64,000 nt of DNA from Actinomycetota bacterium (GTDB lineage Bacteria > Actinomycetota > Thermoleophilia > Gaiellales > Gaiellaceae): positions 1 through 64,000 of the forward strand of contig CANFDS010000001.1 of the NCBI GenBank assembly GCA_947445525.1, given 5' to 3'. Within the stretch, counting starts at the first letter, position 1. Every line of letters begins with the position of its first letter. This document shows, piece by piece, positions 25,555-34,070 of this stretch. Below the pieces are notes generated by a model. It saw only the letters and a program-made list of their open reading frames with translations, had not been told where the DNA came from and made no database searches. Position numbers and translations under genes: made by a program.

Positions 25555-26178
25555 CTACGGCGTCGGGGCGACGGACGCCCCGCCCTTACGGCGCCGCAGC
25601 GTCGCCCGGCTCTCGGTGCCCGCGCGAAGGCGGGCGATGTTTGCGCGATGCAGCACCACGACCCCGAGGAAGGCGATCCCGCCCATCACGACGACCGGCC
25701 ACGGCTCGCCGAGGGCCGCCGCGAGCGGCGCGAGCGAGGCGGTCGCGACGATCGAGCCGAGCGACACGTAGCGGCCGAGCAGGAAGACCACGAGGAAGAC
25801 GGCGATCGCCGCGAGGCCAACGAGCGGTGCGACGCCGAGGATGGCCCCGCCCGTCGTCGCAACCATCTTGCCGCCCTTCTGGAACTTCATGAAGAGCGGC
25901 CGAGCATGTCCGGCCATTGCCGCCGCACCCGCGAGAACGCCGGCCAGGTGGCTGACCGTGAGCGTCGCCACCAGCGCCGGCACCAGCCCCTTGGCGACGT
26001 CGAAGAGCATCACCGGCAGGCCGTAGTTGCGGCCGTAGGTGCGCCAGACGTTCGTCGCGCCAACGTTGCCGCTGCCGACCGTGCGGATGTCGACGCCCTT
26101 CGTCAGGCGGACGAGCCAGTACCCCGCCGGGATGCTCCCGGCGAGGTACCCGACTACGACGAGGAGGGCGAAGAGCAC
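25555..26178 (-). CDS. plsY: Glycerol-3-phosphate acyltransferase PlsY
   Basis: This 207-residue polytopic membrane protein transfers acyl groups from acyl phosphate to glycerol-3-phosphate, the first step of phospholipid synthesis. The PlsY motifs are visible: SGNVGATNV (36-44), GHARPLF and [11 protein letters not shown]. Multiple hydrophobic segments and a basic C-terminus (TLRRRKGG) fit the family. The start is a GTG without an evident Shine-Dalgarno sequence. Confidence 0.93.
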   Translation of the reverse strand: MLFALLVVVGYLAGSIPAGYWLVRLTKGVDIRTVGSGNVGATNVWRTYGRNYGLPVMLFDVAKGLVPALVATLTVSHLAGVLAGAAAMAGHARPLFMKFQKGGKMVATTGGAILGVAPLVGLAAIAVFLVVFLLGRYVSLGSIVATASLAPLAAALGEPWPVVVMGGIAFLGVVVLHRANIARLRAGTESRATLRRRKGGASVAPTP

Positions 26179-26205
26179 GGTCGAGCCGGCCGGGCCGTCA
26201 ACCGG

Positions 26206-26826
26206 TCAGGCCGGGATCTGATACTTGGCGACCCAGTCGTTGACGACGTTCCAGTCGAGGTTCCGGAAGAACGCGTCGATGTACGAGCCACGATCGGTCA
26301 GGTAATCCGAGAAGTAGGCGTGCTCGTAGACGTCGAGCGCCACGAGCGGCGTCGCGTTCCACACCGGGTACGTGTTCTGGGCGTCGCCGATGTAGTTGAA
26401 CAGCCGGCCCTCGTCCCAGTCGTACGCCGTCCAGGCCCAGCCGCGGCCCGCGATACCCGTCGCCTTGAGATCGGCCTTCCAGGAGCCGACCGAGCCGAAG
26501 TCGCGCTTGATCAGGTAGCCGATAGCGCCGTCGGGATCGCCGCCGTTGCCGCCGAGGTGATCGAAGTAGATCTCGTGGTTCTTCACGCCGCCGACGGCGA
26601 ACGTGTAGTCGACCTTGAGCGCGCGCAGGTCGGAGTAGACCTGGTTCGCGGTGGCGAGATCGACCTCGGTAAGACGCTTCAGCAGCTCGTTCCGCTTGTT
26701 CACGTAGCCGGTGTAGAGCTTGTGGTGAGCCTCGACCGACTCACGGGAGATGCCGTCGAGCTCGAGCAGCGCAGCCTTCAGCGGCTTCGCAGCGATCTCG
26801 ACGTGGTTGTAGGCAAGCGCAGACAT
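26206..26826 (-). CDS. Iron/manganese superoxide dismutase family protein
   Basis: The ATG at 26826 ([11 protein letters not shown]) follows GGAAAGG and gives 206 residues. The metal ligands are His34, His84 (KNHEIYF), Asp165 and His169 (DVYEH). Tyr167 replaces the usual Trp of DVWEH, and the N-terminal helix reads HHKLYTGYV instead of the common HH-x-x-YV. It is therefore a divergent member, still with all four metal ligands. It is divergent from the ECF sigma gene. Confidence 0.88.
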   Translation of the reverse strand: MSALAYNHVEIAAKPLKAALLELDGISRESVEAHHKLYTGYVNKRNELLKRLTEVDLATANQVYSDLRALKVDYTFAVGGVKNHEIYFDHLGGNGGDPDGAIGYLIKRDFGSVGSWKADLKATGIAGRGWAWTAYDWDEGRLFNYIGDAQNTYPVWNATPLVALDVYEHAYFSDYLTDRGSYIDAFFRNLDWNVVNDWVAKYQIPA

Positions 26827-26942
26827 CACAATCCTTTCCTGGACTCGAACACGCGGCCGGAGCATATCGCCCAATCCAGGCCAGACGGAGATGCACCGGC
26901 AGCAGCGGGCAATTCGCGAGCAGCCGTACCGCCTACACGTTC

Positions 26943-27560
26943 GTGACGATGAGCGCAACACTCGCCCTCACCCGCAGCTTGCCGCCGACCGCCGCAACGG
27001 CAACTATCCACCTTGAGCAGGCGCTCGAGACGACGGACGGGGAGCTGCTAGAGCGGGTCGGCGCCGGCGACCGCGTGGCCTTCGAAGACCTCTACAAGCG
27101 GTACGCGCGCTCGGTGCTGGGGCTGGCGCTGCGCCGTCTGAGCGACCGCGGCACGGCCGAGGACGCCGTCCAGGAGACATTCGCGGCAATCTGGCGCTCG
27201 GCCCGGAGCTACAGGCCGGAGCGGGGGCCAGGCACCCCATGGCTGTACGCGGTCGCGCGCAACGCGATCGCCGACCGGGGCCGTCGCCGACCCGAGACGA
27301 CCGCCGAGGTGCCCGACACCCCCGACCGCGAGCCGCTACCCGGTGACCGCGCCGAGGCCGAGTGGGTCTCGTGGCGCGTGCATCGCGCGCTCGAGGAGCT
27401 CCCCCAGTCCGAGCGCCAAGTGATCGAGCTCGCCTACTGGAGCGGGCTGTCCCAGAGCGAGGTGGCCGAGTTCCTCGACATCCCGCTGGGAACCGTCAAG
27501 ACACGCACGCGCAGTGGCCTCGGCAGGCTCGCCGTCGCCCTCGCAGGGGAGCTGCGATGA
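26943..27560 (+). CDS. ECF-family RNA polymerase sigma factor
   Basis: A GTG (26943) or an ATG two codons later (26949) could start this protein of about 205 residues. Region 2 is seen in AEDAVQETFAAIWRSA and GTPWLYAVARNAIADR, and region 4 in LPQSERQVIELAYWSGLSQSEVA with a helix-turn-helix ending GTVKTRTRSGL. An N-terminal extension of about 20 residues precedes region 2. It overlaps the downstream anti-sigma-like gene as ATGA. Confidence 0.92.
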   Translation: MTMSATLALTRSLPPTAATATIHLEQALETTDGELLERVGAGDRVAFEDLYKRYARSVLGLALRRLSDRGTAEDAVQETFAAIWRSARSYRPERGPGTPWLYAVARNAIADRGRRRPETTAEVPDTPDREPLPGDRAEAEWVSWRVHRALEELPQSERQVIELAYWSGLSQSEVAEFLDIPLGTVKTRTRSGLGRLAVALAGELR

Positions 27561-28192
27561 CCGACCGGCCCGATCTCCGCGACCTGCTGCCCGACGACGT
27601 CGGGCCGGACGAGCTCGAGCGGCTCGGCCACGTCCACGAGCTGCTGCTGGCCGCCGGCCGGCCCGCCGAGCTGCCGCCGCGCCTGACGAGCGTGCCGACC
27701 GCACGCAGATCAGGTCTGATCGCCTTCGCCGAGCACCGCCGCAAGGCCGTCCTGCTCGTCGCCGCGGCGGCGGCCGCCGCGCTCTTCGGCGTCGGCTTCT
27801 TCTCGGGCTGGTCGACGAAGGACGGGAGCTTCAAGGCGGCCTTCGGCCCGATCGCGATGCGCGGCAGCGACACAACGGGCGCCGCGCTCGCGCAGATCTG
27901 GGTCGGACAGAAGGACGCCGCGCTCAACTGGCCGTCGCTGATGAAGGTGCGCGGACTGCCCACGTTGCCGAAGAACGGCTACTACGCCCTCTACCTCACC
28001 GACGAGAAGACCGGGAAGCGCCTGCTGCTGTGCACCGTGTTCGCCGTGCACAAGGGCGTGACGACCGTCACCTTCAACTACCCGGGTTCGGCCAGGGGCC
28101 GCGGCTGGGTGGTCGTACCGGAGACCCCGGGCGGAGCCGTCGACAGCCCGGCAGTGCTCTGGACGCCGAAGCCCGGCAGCGGCAGCGCGTAG
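27557..28192 (+). CDS. Membrane-anchored anti-sigma-factor-like protein
   Basis: The ATG at 27557 overlaps the sigma gene stop, giving 211 residues. A cytoplasmic N-terminal part (1-56) is followed by one membrane segment (about 58-75) and an extracytoplasmic domain rich in beta-type sequence, like the RskA/DUF C-terminal domain (QIWVGQKDAALN, YYALYLTDEKTGKRLLL). No zinc-binding H-x3-C-x2-C motif is present, so it would be a non-zinc anti-sigma. Its role is inferred from position and topology. Confidence 0.82.
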   Translation: MTDRPDLRDLLPDDVGPDELERLGHVHELLLAAGRPAELPPRLTSVPTARRSGLIAFAEHRRKAVLLVAAAAAAALFGVGFFSGWSTKDGSFKAAFGPIAMRGSDTTGAALAQIWVGQKDAALNWPSLMKVRGLPTLPKNGYYALYLTDEKTGKRLLLCTVFAVHKGVTTVTFNYPGSARGRGWVVVPETPGGAVDSPAVLWTPKPGSGSA

Positions 28193-28246
28193 CGGCGCCC
28201 GGCGGCCCCTCGCCCTCGCGCCCGCGCCAGCCTCGGCCCGCGTCGC

Positions 28247-29956
28247 TCAGGGAGCGGTGCGGTTGTTGGCGACGAACGCCGCGTGCGTGACCGGCATGTG
28301 GTCGGCGAACAGCTCCTCGACCGCCTCGGCGAAGCGCCGGATCTCGCGCTGGGCGGCCTCGGCGTTGCGCAGCGACACGAAGTTCATCAGGGCCCGCGCG
28401 TTGACCGTCCAGTAGAACTCGGTGTAGATGCCGACCGGCAGCACGGCGCGGGCGACCTCGCGGGCGACGCCCTGCTCGACGAGGCGCTGGTACGTGCCGA
28501 AGGCTGCCGCGTAGGACGCCTCCAGCTCGGCGCGGGTGGAGGCGGCCAGCTCGGGCGCCACATGGTCGAAGGTGTACGCGCCCGGCTTGCCGACCTGGGT
28601 GCGCACGTCCTCGGCTGCAGGCACGTAGAACTCGTCCTTCGCCTCGGCGTAGCGCATCGAGAACTCGTTGAACGAGCCGATGCGGTGCCGGAACCACTCG
28701 CGCGCGACGAAGATCGGGCAGCGGACGTGGTAGCGGAAGGCGTTGTGCTCGAACGGCGTATTTCCCGAGAACGCGGCGTAGCCGTTGCGGCGCACGTAGA
28801 GGGTGCCGTTCGGCACCTCCACGCAGTGGATAGCGCCGTCGTAGCTCTCTATGCCCATGTGGTTGTCGGCATCCTGCCGCGTCCGGCAGAGCTCCGGCCG
28901 CGTGTTGCGCGGCGCGAAGATCGACACGCGCCAACGTGGTTTGCTGCCGAAATGCCCATCACCAGGCTCGAAGCGGTGCGGGCGCACCGAAGCGCTGCGG
29001 CCGAGCTTCAGCGCGAGCACCTGAACCGAGTCGGCAAGACGCCGGCTCGTTGTCGAGTAGGTGAGGCGATCGGCACGTCCAGGGCGCTCGAGCCGCGATC
29101 CATCCGACTCGATCAGCCCATGGAGCAGCTCTTCGAGGTGCTCGGGGGCAAGGGCGAGCAGGAGCCGCGGAACGACCTTCTCCTTCTCCACGTAGCACTG
29201 TGCGAAGACGCCGCGCAGCTCCGGCCCCACCGGCACGGCAAGCTGCTTCCCCCAGGCGCGGACTTCCAGTCCCAGCTCCCCGGCGGTTTCACGCAGGAAG
29301 GCGATCTCGCGCTCCTTGCGCAGGTTGAAGATGATGGAATTCGACGACGGCAGATTCCCATCGCCGATGAAGAAGCCAACGAGGCGGAGCAACTTCTGTG
29401 GCGCGAAGCGACGACCGTCGAAAACGAAATGGTCGAGCCGCTCGCCGTGCCACTCGGCGGTCGTGACATGCCGGTGCGGGCGCCACAGCACCGAGTGGGC
29501 CGGGCGGAGGGCGAACTGCGGCGAGGCGCGGCCATCCCGCGTTGTCGTCGATGCACAAAGCACGCGATGGTCGGGAGTGACGAGCATGTCGAGGCTCATC
29601 CCGTTGAACCCGATCATGTGGCCCTTGTACGGCTTGCGTACGAGTCGCAGCGCAGGCTGGTACTCGAGCTGCCCCGTGCGCGAACGTGTGGCGAACAGCT
29701 CCTCGCCCGTCACATCCGGCCACGACTTCCAGCCAACGTGCGTGAGAACGTCGGTCGCATCGTCGTAGCAGCCGTGTCGCTCGCGCATCAGGAAGCGCAC
29801 GAGCCCCGCGTCGGAGTCGTCCATCTCGGTCTTGCGGCGGGCGAAGCTGACACGCGCGGCATTCACCACCGAGAGGTCGTCGGCCAGGGCGCCGTCGAGG
29901 CGCACGAAGCCGTGATCGAGGACGGGGATGGAGCCATCGGTGGCACGCATAGTCAT
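28247..29956 (-). CDS. thyX: FAD-dependent thymidylate synthase ThyX, interrupted by an intein
   Basis: The 569-residue precursor consists of an N-extein (1-62), an intein (63-399) and a C-extein (400-569). The spliced enzyme would be 232 residues, normal for ThyX. It makes dTMP from dUMP with methylene-tetrahydrofolate and FAD. The ThyX motif RHRIGSFNEFS is intact in the C-extein. The intein splits the conserved active-site segment RHG/TPFEHN, so splicing is required for activity. The ATG at 29956 has no Shine-Dalgarno sequence, and a promoter predicts a leaderless transcript. Confidence 0.93.
   Translation of the reverse strand: MTMRATDGSIPVLDHGFVRLDGALADDLSVVNAARVSFARRKTEMDDSDAGLVRFLMRERHGCYDDATDVLTHVGWKSWPDVTGEELFATRSRTGQLEYQPALRLVRKPYKGHMIGFNGMSLDMLVTPDHRVLCASTTTRDGRASPQFALRPAHSVLWRPHRHVTTAEWHGERLDHFVFDGRRFAPQKLLRLVGFFIGDGNLPSSNSIIFNLRKEREIAFLRETAGELGLEVRAWGKQLAVPVGPELRGVFAQCYVEKEKVVPRLLLALAPEHLEELLHGLIESDGSRLERPGRADRLTYSTTSRRLADSVQVLALKLGRSASVRPHRFEPGDGHFGSKPRWRVSIFAPRNTRPELCRTRQDADNHMGIESYDGAIHCVEVPNGTLYVRRNGYAAFSGNTPFEHNAFRYHVRCPIFVAREWFRHRIGSFNEFSMRYAEAKDEFYVPAAEDVRTQVGKPGAYTFDHVAPELAASTRAELEASYAAAFGTYQRLVEQGVAREVARAVLPVGIYTEFYWTVNARALMNFVSLRNAEAAQREIRRFAEAVEELFADHMPVTHAAFVANNRTAP
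28760..29770 (-). mobile_element. ThyX intein with LAGLIDADG homing endonuclease domain
   Basis: This 337-residue intein begins with Cys1 (CYDDATDVLTH, block A) and has block B TPDH at 65-68. It carries two dodecapeptide motifs of a LAGLIDADG endonuclease (LVGFFIGDG at 130-138 and LHGLIESDG at 216-224) and ends YAAFSGN before Thr+1. The acidic residues of both endonuclease motifs are present, so it may still be mobile. The penultimate residue is Gly, not the usual His. Insertion is at the ThyX hotspot before TPFEH. Confidence 0.92.
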
Positions 29957-29963
29957 CTAGCCC

Positions 29964-29992
29964 AACGTACCAATGGCGTCGGCGGCGGTCAT
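29964..29992 (-). promoter_or_regulatory. Leaderless promoter of thyX
   Basis: ATGACC (29987-29992) and TACGTT (29964-29969) are 17 bases apart on the minus strand. The -10 box ends seven bases before the thyX ATG, so transcription should begin at or next to the start codon. Confidence 0.5.
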
Positions 29993-30044
29993 CCTCAGCT
30001 GCCGGCGAGGGTGAGGATCGCGCCGCCGTGGCCCCCGGGAACGA

Positions 30045-30074
30045 CAGAGGCCCCGGCGGTTGCCGGGGCCTCTG
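30045..30074 (-). terminator. Terminator hairpin after the small secreted protein gene
   Basis: A perfect 13-bp stem (30045-30057 and 30062-30074) closes a 4-base loop. It lies just past the stop of the gene at 30119-30442 and upstream of the thyX promoter, so it should isolate thyX from it. No T tract follows. Confidence 0.75.
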
Positions 30075-30118
30075 CGTCTCGCTGGGGAGGAGAGCTGTTA
30101 GCCGGTGGCGACGGTCAT

Positions 30119-30442
30119 CTACGGCGAGGTGATGGCGTAGCTGACGGAGCCAGCGGTGTTGACACAGGAGTACCAGGTACCGGCCGCGACGAGCTGGGCC
30201 TTGACGGTGGTCGCGGTGGCCGGGCTGATCGTGAAGGTGACGGCATCGACATTCGTCGGCGTCGACGCGTTGAGGGTGTAGCCGACCGAGGTGACGGTGT
30301 AGCCGGAGACGGTGCCGGTGCCCTGGCCGGCCTGCGTGGTCGGCACGGTGTTCGACGCCGTGAAGGCGTACGAGCCACCGGCGACGACGGCGACCGCGGC
30401 GAGCGTTCGGATGAAACCCTTGAGACCGAGGAAGCTGAACAT
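30119..30442 (-). CDS. Small secreted TasA/camelysin-like protein
   Basis: The ATG at 30442 (MFSFLGLKGF) gives 107 residues with a signal peptide (FIRTLAAVAVVAGGSYAFTAS). The mature part is a Thr/Ser/Val-rich beta-type domain (GTVSGYTVTSVGYTLNAS). It resembles small actinobacterial secreted proteins related to SipW-processed TasA/camelysin. The end (SYAITSP, then TAG) looks shorter than I expect for the family: five more codons and a TAA follow in frame, so one nonsense change may have trimmed it. The function is unknown. Confidence 0.7.
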   Translation of the reverse strand: MFSFLGLKGFIRTLAAVAVVAGGSYAFTASNTVPTTQAGQGTGTVSGYTVTSVGYTLNASTPTNVDAVTFTISPATATTVKAQLVAAGTWYSCVNTAGSVSYAITSP

Positions 30443-30654
30443 TGGGTTGCTAGCGACTCTCCCAGTGAGTGATGAGCGGTGAGCGTTGCTTGCACAGAGA
30501 GTTGTCGCACCGCCCTGTGTGACCACCGGTGCCGTTTCGTATGAGAACGGTACGGGCGGCCAGAATCACCCGAACGGGGGTTTCGCCGCAGGGACGGCAG
30601 GGTCGAGGGCGAATCCCTGACCGTTCCGAATCCAGCCAACAGGAGGCGGTTGCA

Positions 30655-31062
30655 GTGAAGATGGGCCAGAATTTCAAGGCGTTTCTGATACGCGGCAACA
30701 TGGTCGACCTTGCCATCGCGGTCGTCATCGGTGCCGCCTTCGGGGCAGTCGTGACCGCGCTGGTGAGCGACTTCATTACGCCGCTGATTGCAGCGATCGC
30801 CGGCAGCGCCGACTTCTCGGCACTCGACTTCAAGGTCAGTGGCAGCACGTTCAGGTACGGGCACTTCGTCAACGCCGTGATCTCGTTCGTGACGGTGGCG
30901 GCCGCCGTGTTCTTCTTCGTCATCGTGCCGCTCAACAAGCTGATGGCGCGGAGCCGCAAGGAGGCGCCGGCCGATCCGACCACGAAGAAGTGCACGGAGT
31001 GTCTGAGCGTCATCCCGCTCGAGGCGAGGCGCTGCATGTGCTGCACCAGCGTGCAGGCGTAG
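30655..31062 (+). CDS. mscL: Large-conductance mechanosensitive channel MscL
   Basis: The GTG at 30655 is eight bases after AGGAGG and gives 135 residues. The MscL signature FKAFLIRGNMVDLAIAVVIG is at the N-terminus, followed by two membrane helices (about 15-45 and 80-100). The channel opens under membrane tension to release solutes. The C-terminus has two CxxC-type pairs (CTEC and CMCC), a possible small metal-binding knuckle typical of some actinobacterial MscL proteins. Confidence 0.95.
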   Translation: MKMGQNFKAFLIRGNMVDLAIAVVIGAAFGAVVTALVSDFITPLIAAIAGSADFSALDFKVSGSTFRYGHFVNAVISFVTVAAAVFFFVIVPLNKLMARSRKEAPADPTTKKCTECLSVIPLEARRCMCCTSVQA

Positions 31063-31072
31063 CCGCCGGCTA
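31060..31072. terminator. Short hairpin formed by two convergent stop codons
   Basis: TAGCC (31060-31064) pairs with GGCTA (31068-31072). The arms contain the mscL stop and the stop of the convergent epimerase gene. The stem is only 5 bp, so terminator function is uncertain. Confidence 0.3.
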
Positions 31073-32101
31073 AAAGAGCTTCTTCAACACCCTGAGCGCC
31101 TGCGGGTTCCAGGGGACGCGGTGCGTGACGCCCGCGCCACCGATCTGCCCGCGGTGCTCCATGTACCAGTCGTACGTCTCGATCAGCGTGCGTGCGTTCG
31201 AGAGGCGGGGCTCCCAGCCGAGCAGGAGCCCCGCCCTGTCGATCGAGACAAACGAGTCCCTGTGCGCGGTCTTGTAGTGCCACTCCGCGAGCGGTGACAG
31301 GTGCGCCAGCTCGAGGGCGCGCAGGCCCACCTCGGCGAGCCTGGCGGGGAACGGGAAGAGCTTGCTGCCCGAGCCGGCGTGCGCGATCAGCGCGCCGAGG
31401 TCCTCACGCACGGTGCCGAACTCGCGGGCGCCGATGTTGAACGTCTGGCCCGCCGCCTCGGGCCGCTCGCCCGCGCGCACGATGGCGTCGACGAGGTCGC
31501 TCACCGCGAGCAGCTGGTAGCGGTTGTGGCCGCTGCCGAGGATCGGGATGCGCCGCCCCTCGCGGATCCAGTCGAAGAGGATCTCGAACACCCCGAGCCG
31601 CTCCGGCCCGAGGAACGTCTTCGGACGGATGATCGCGGCTTCGACGCCGGTGGCCTCGCGCACGACGCGCTCCGCCTGGATCTTCGACTCGCCGTACCAG
31701 CCGACCCCGACCACGGGCGCATCCTCGAGCAGCGGGTGCACCCGGGGGACGCCGTAGACGGCGGTCGAGGAGATGAGGACGACGCGGTCGACGCCGGCAG
31801 CGCGCGCCGCGGCAACAACGTTCTCGGTGCCGCCGACATTTACCGTGAGGATCGTCTCGCGCTTCGCCTGGATCGGCAGGGCGGCGGCAGCATGGACGAC
31901 GATGTCGGCGCCGGCCACGAGCCGGCCCACCGCAGCCGTATCACGGATGTCGCCGCGCAGCTCCTCGACGGAGCGCTCGAGCTCGGCGTCGTCGAGCGGC
32001 GCCGTGTCGAGCGAGCGGACGGTGTGGCCGTCGGTGAGGAGCCGCCGCGCGAGGTGGAAGCCGAGGAAGCCGGCGCCGCCGGAGATCGCCCAGACGCTCA
32101 C
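31070..32101 (-). CDS. NAD-dependent epimerase/dehydratase (extended SDR)
   Basis: This 343-residue protein has the Rossmann motif GGAGFLG (8-14), the catalytic SSTAVYG serine and Tyr-x3-Lys (WYGESKIQAE). It would modify a nucleotide sugar or a similar NAD-dependent substrate. The GTG start overlaps the CopC-CopD stop as GTGA, so it is the last gene of the copper-related operon. Its link to copper is unclear. Confidence 0.88.
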   Translation of the reverse strand: MSVWAISGGAGFLGFHLARRLLTDGHTVRSLDTAPLDDAELERSVEELRGDIRDTAAVGRLVAGADIVVHAAAALPIQAKRETILTVNVGGTENVVAAARAAGVDRVVLISSTAVYGVPRVHPLLEDAPVVGVGWYGESKIQAERVVREATGVEAAIIRPKTFLGPERLGVFEILFDWIREGRRIPILGSGHNRYQLLAVSDLVDAIVRAGERPEAAGQTFNIGAREFGTVREDLGALIAHAGSGSKLFPFPARLAEVGLRALELAHLSPLAEWHYKTAHRDSFVSIDRAGLLLGWEPRLSNARTLIETYDWYMEHRGQIGGAGVTHRVPWNPQALRVLKKLF

Positions 32102-33486
32102 GGGCGCGCCTGCGAGGCGGCGGGCGCCGCAGCCGCAGCCGCGGAGCCGGGCAGGGCCGCCACCCGGGCAACGGAGGGCAGGGCCTGGGCGGGACTGTTC
32201 CTGGGCACGGGCGGCTCCGAGTTGACGAGGATCGCGGCGAGGACGAGCACGGAGGCGAGCACCGCGCTCTCGCCGAGCAGGCTACACCGGAGCCTACCGA
32301 CGAAGCCGTCGCGGCCCTGGCCCTCGATCACCGGGCGGGCGACGAGATGGTGGAAGCCGCCCCACGCGAGCGCCGCCACGACGAGGACGAGCTTGATGAT
32401 CAGCACGTTGCCGTAGGTGGTCTCCCACAGGTCGGCGACTGCGGTGAGCCGGCGGATCGTGAGGTAGATACCGGCGGCCGCGACGAGCCCGACCAGCGCC
32501 ACGGCGAGCCGCGAGAAGCGCAGGAACACTACTCGCCGCAGCTCCGGGGCCGTGCCCCACAGGCAGATCGCCATCGTCGCAAGCCCACCGACCCAGATCG
32601 CGGCTGCCGAGAAGTGCACCCAGTCGGCCAGCTCGCTCGCCCACGCCTGCCCGCCGGTGGACGAGTGCCCGGAGAGGGCGAGCCCGGTGCAGAGCGCCAG
32701 CGTGAACGGGAGCGCGACCGCCAGCGGCCACGTCCGGTCGCTGAGCCAGGCAAAGGTGATGAGCGCAGCGACGACGACGAAGCCGAGCGTCAGCGCGATG
32801 AATGCCTGGCCGAAGCGAGTTCCGTTGGCGAGCGGTGAGAGGTCGCCGTAGAGGAACTCGGCAAACGGCACCTGGAGCACGTTGACGGCCCGCAGCAGGA
32901 AGCCGACGACGCCGATCTCGATGCTGGCGACGACGCCGGCCGCAGTCGAGATCAGCAGCGCCCGCCGCAGCCGTGGCGGCAGCTCGAGCCCGCGCAGCAG
33001 CACGACGCGGAAGGCGAGACCACCCACGAGCAGCGCAATCGCCAGGTAGTAGCCCCAGCGCACCAGCTGCTCGGTGGTACCGGGGGCGGTGGTGCCGTAG
33101 GCCGCGGTCGCGGGCAGTGCCGGGTAGCGGATGCCGAACGTGAACACGCCCGACACGACGTGGCCGTCGAGCGCCGAGAGCGTGCGCCAGCGCACCGTGT
33201 AGCCGCCCTTCGGCAGGTCGAGCAGGTCGGCCAGGAGCGTCCGCTTGTCATGGCCGAAGCGCGGTGGGCCCGAGAAGCGCTGACCGGTCGTGCTGAGCAC
33301 CTGGATCGAGTTGGGAAGCACCCTCAGCGGGCCGCTGAAACGCAGCTCGAGCTGCCGTGGCGCGACGTCGAGGCGCTGGCCCGGCGAGGGGTTCGAGCCG
33401 TCGAGGACGGCATGCGCGACTGCGGCCGCTGGGATGGCGAGCGCGACGGCTGCAACCGCGGCCGCGAGCAGCCAAAGCCGGCTCAC
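32098..33486 (-). CDS. CopC-CopD fusion copper uptake/resistance protein
   Basis: The GTG at 33486 forms a GTGA overlap with the upstream gene and gives 462 residues. A signal peptide ends AAAVA before His25, which would become the N-terminal copper-binding His of CopC. The CopC domain ends with DGHVVSGVFTFGI (Asp107, His109). From about residue 140 eight or so membrane segments form the CopD (PF05425) domain, with TGGQAWASELADWVHFSAAAIW. Such fusions deliver copper to the cytoplasm or to copper enzymes. The C-terminus ends in an Ala/Pro-rich tail. Confidence 0.88.
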   Translation of the reverse strand: MSRLWLLAAAVAAVALAIPAAAVAHAVLDGSNPSPGQRLDVAPRQLELRFSGPLRVLPNSIQVLSTTGQRFSGPPRFGHDKRTLLADLLDLPKGGYTVRWRTLSALDGHVVSGVFTFGIRYPALPATAAYGTTAPGTTEQLVRWGYYLAIALLVGGLAFRVVLLRGLELPPRLRRALLISTAAGVVASIEIGVVGFLLRAVNVLQVPFAEFLYGDLSPLANGTRFGQAFIALTLGFVVVAALITFAWLSDRTWPLAVALPFTLALCTGLALSGHSSTGGQAWASELADWVHFSAAAIWVGGLATMAICLWGTAPELRRVVFLRFSRLAVALVGLVAAAGIYLTIRRLTAVADLWETTYGNVLIIKLVLVVAALAWGGFHHLVARPVIEGQGRDGFVGRLRCSLLGESAVLASVLVLAAILVNSEPPVPRNSPAQALPSVARVAALPGSAAAAAAPAASQARP

Positions 33487-34070
33487 CGTGGCACCGGCGG
33501 GCGCGCGTCGGGCGACATGTGGCCGAAGATCGGTGCGACATCGCGGTGGCAGAGCAGCAGGATCGCGAGGAAGAAGAACAGCGCCGCGAGCCCGAGCGAG
33601 AACACCCGCGACTGTGGCCGCAGGCTGAGCCCGATCGGGAAGACGGAGGCGCCGATCGCGCCCCAGCCCTCGAGTTGGTGCAGGAACGACGAGCGGTTGA
33701 AGAGCCACCCCTGCGACTCGTGCACCAGCGTCGCGCCACCCCCGACGAGCAGCGCGAGCGCCACGCTGAGCGTCCACAGCGGGCTGCGCAGCTTGCCGCG
33801 GGCCAGGCCGAGCAGGCAGACGCCCGCGATCATCATCATCTGGGCCCAGAGGCCGTGGGCGATCATGTGAACGGTCGAGTTCGTGAAGAACACCATCACG
33901 GCCCACATGAACATGCCCATCACGAACAAAAAGGTGGGCCACAGGTAGGGCCGCCAGCCGTGCTTCCGCCACACCTCCGGCCCGACGGCCACCTCGCACA
34001 CCAGGCAGAGCCCGAGCATCAGGAAGCCGAGCGCAAACAGCCAGTGGACAACCTCGGGGGGCGGCTGCAT
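33483..34070 (-). CDS. Polytopic membrane protein of the CopC-CopD operon, not recognised
   Basis: The ATG at 34070 overlaps the preceding stop (TGATG) and gives 195 residues with five or six hydrophobic segments. Histidines and methionines sit at membrane borders (VVHWLFALGFLML, STVHMIAHGLWAQMMM, FLHQLEGWG, LLCHRDVAPIFGHM). The His/Met content and the operon with CopC-CopD suggest a heme- or copper-related role, but I do not recognise the family. Confidence 0.75.
   Translation of the reverse strand: MQPPPEVVHWLFALGFLMLGLCLVCEVAVGPEVWRKHGWRPYLWPTFLFVMGMFMWAVMVFFTNSTVHMIAHGLWAQMMMIAGVCLLGLARGKLRSPLWTLSVALALLVGGGATLVHESQGWLFNRSSFLHQLEGWGAIGASVFPIGLSLRPQSRVFSLGLAALFFFLAILLLCHRDVAPIFGHMSPDARPPVPR

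Noticed and set aside
28283-30472. Long plus-strand frame antisense to thyX
   Set aside because: It covers extein and intein alike and extends over the terminator hairpin; no motif is visible.
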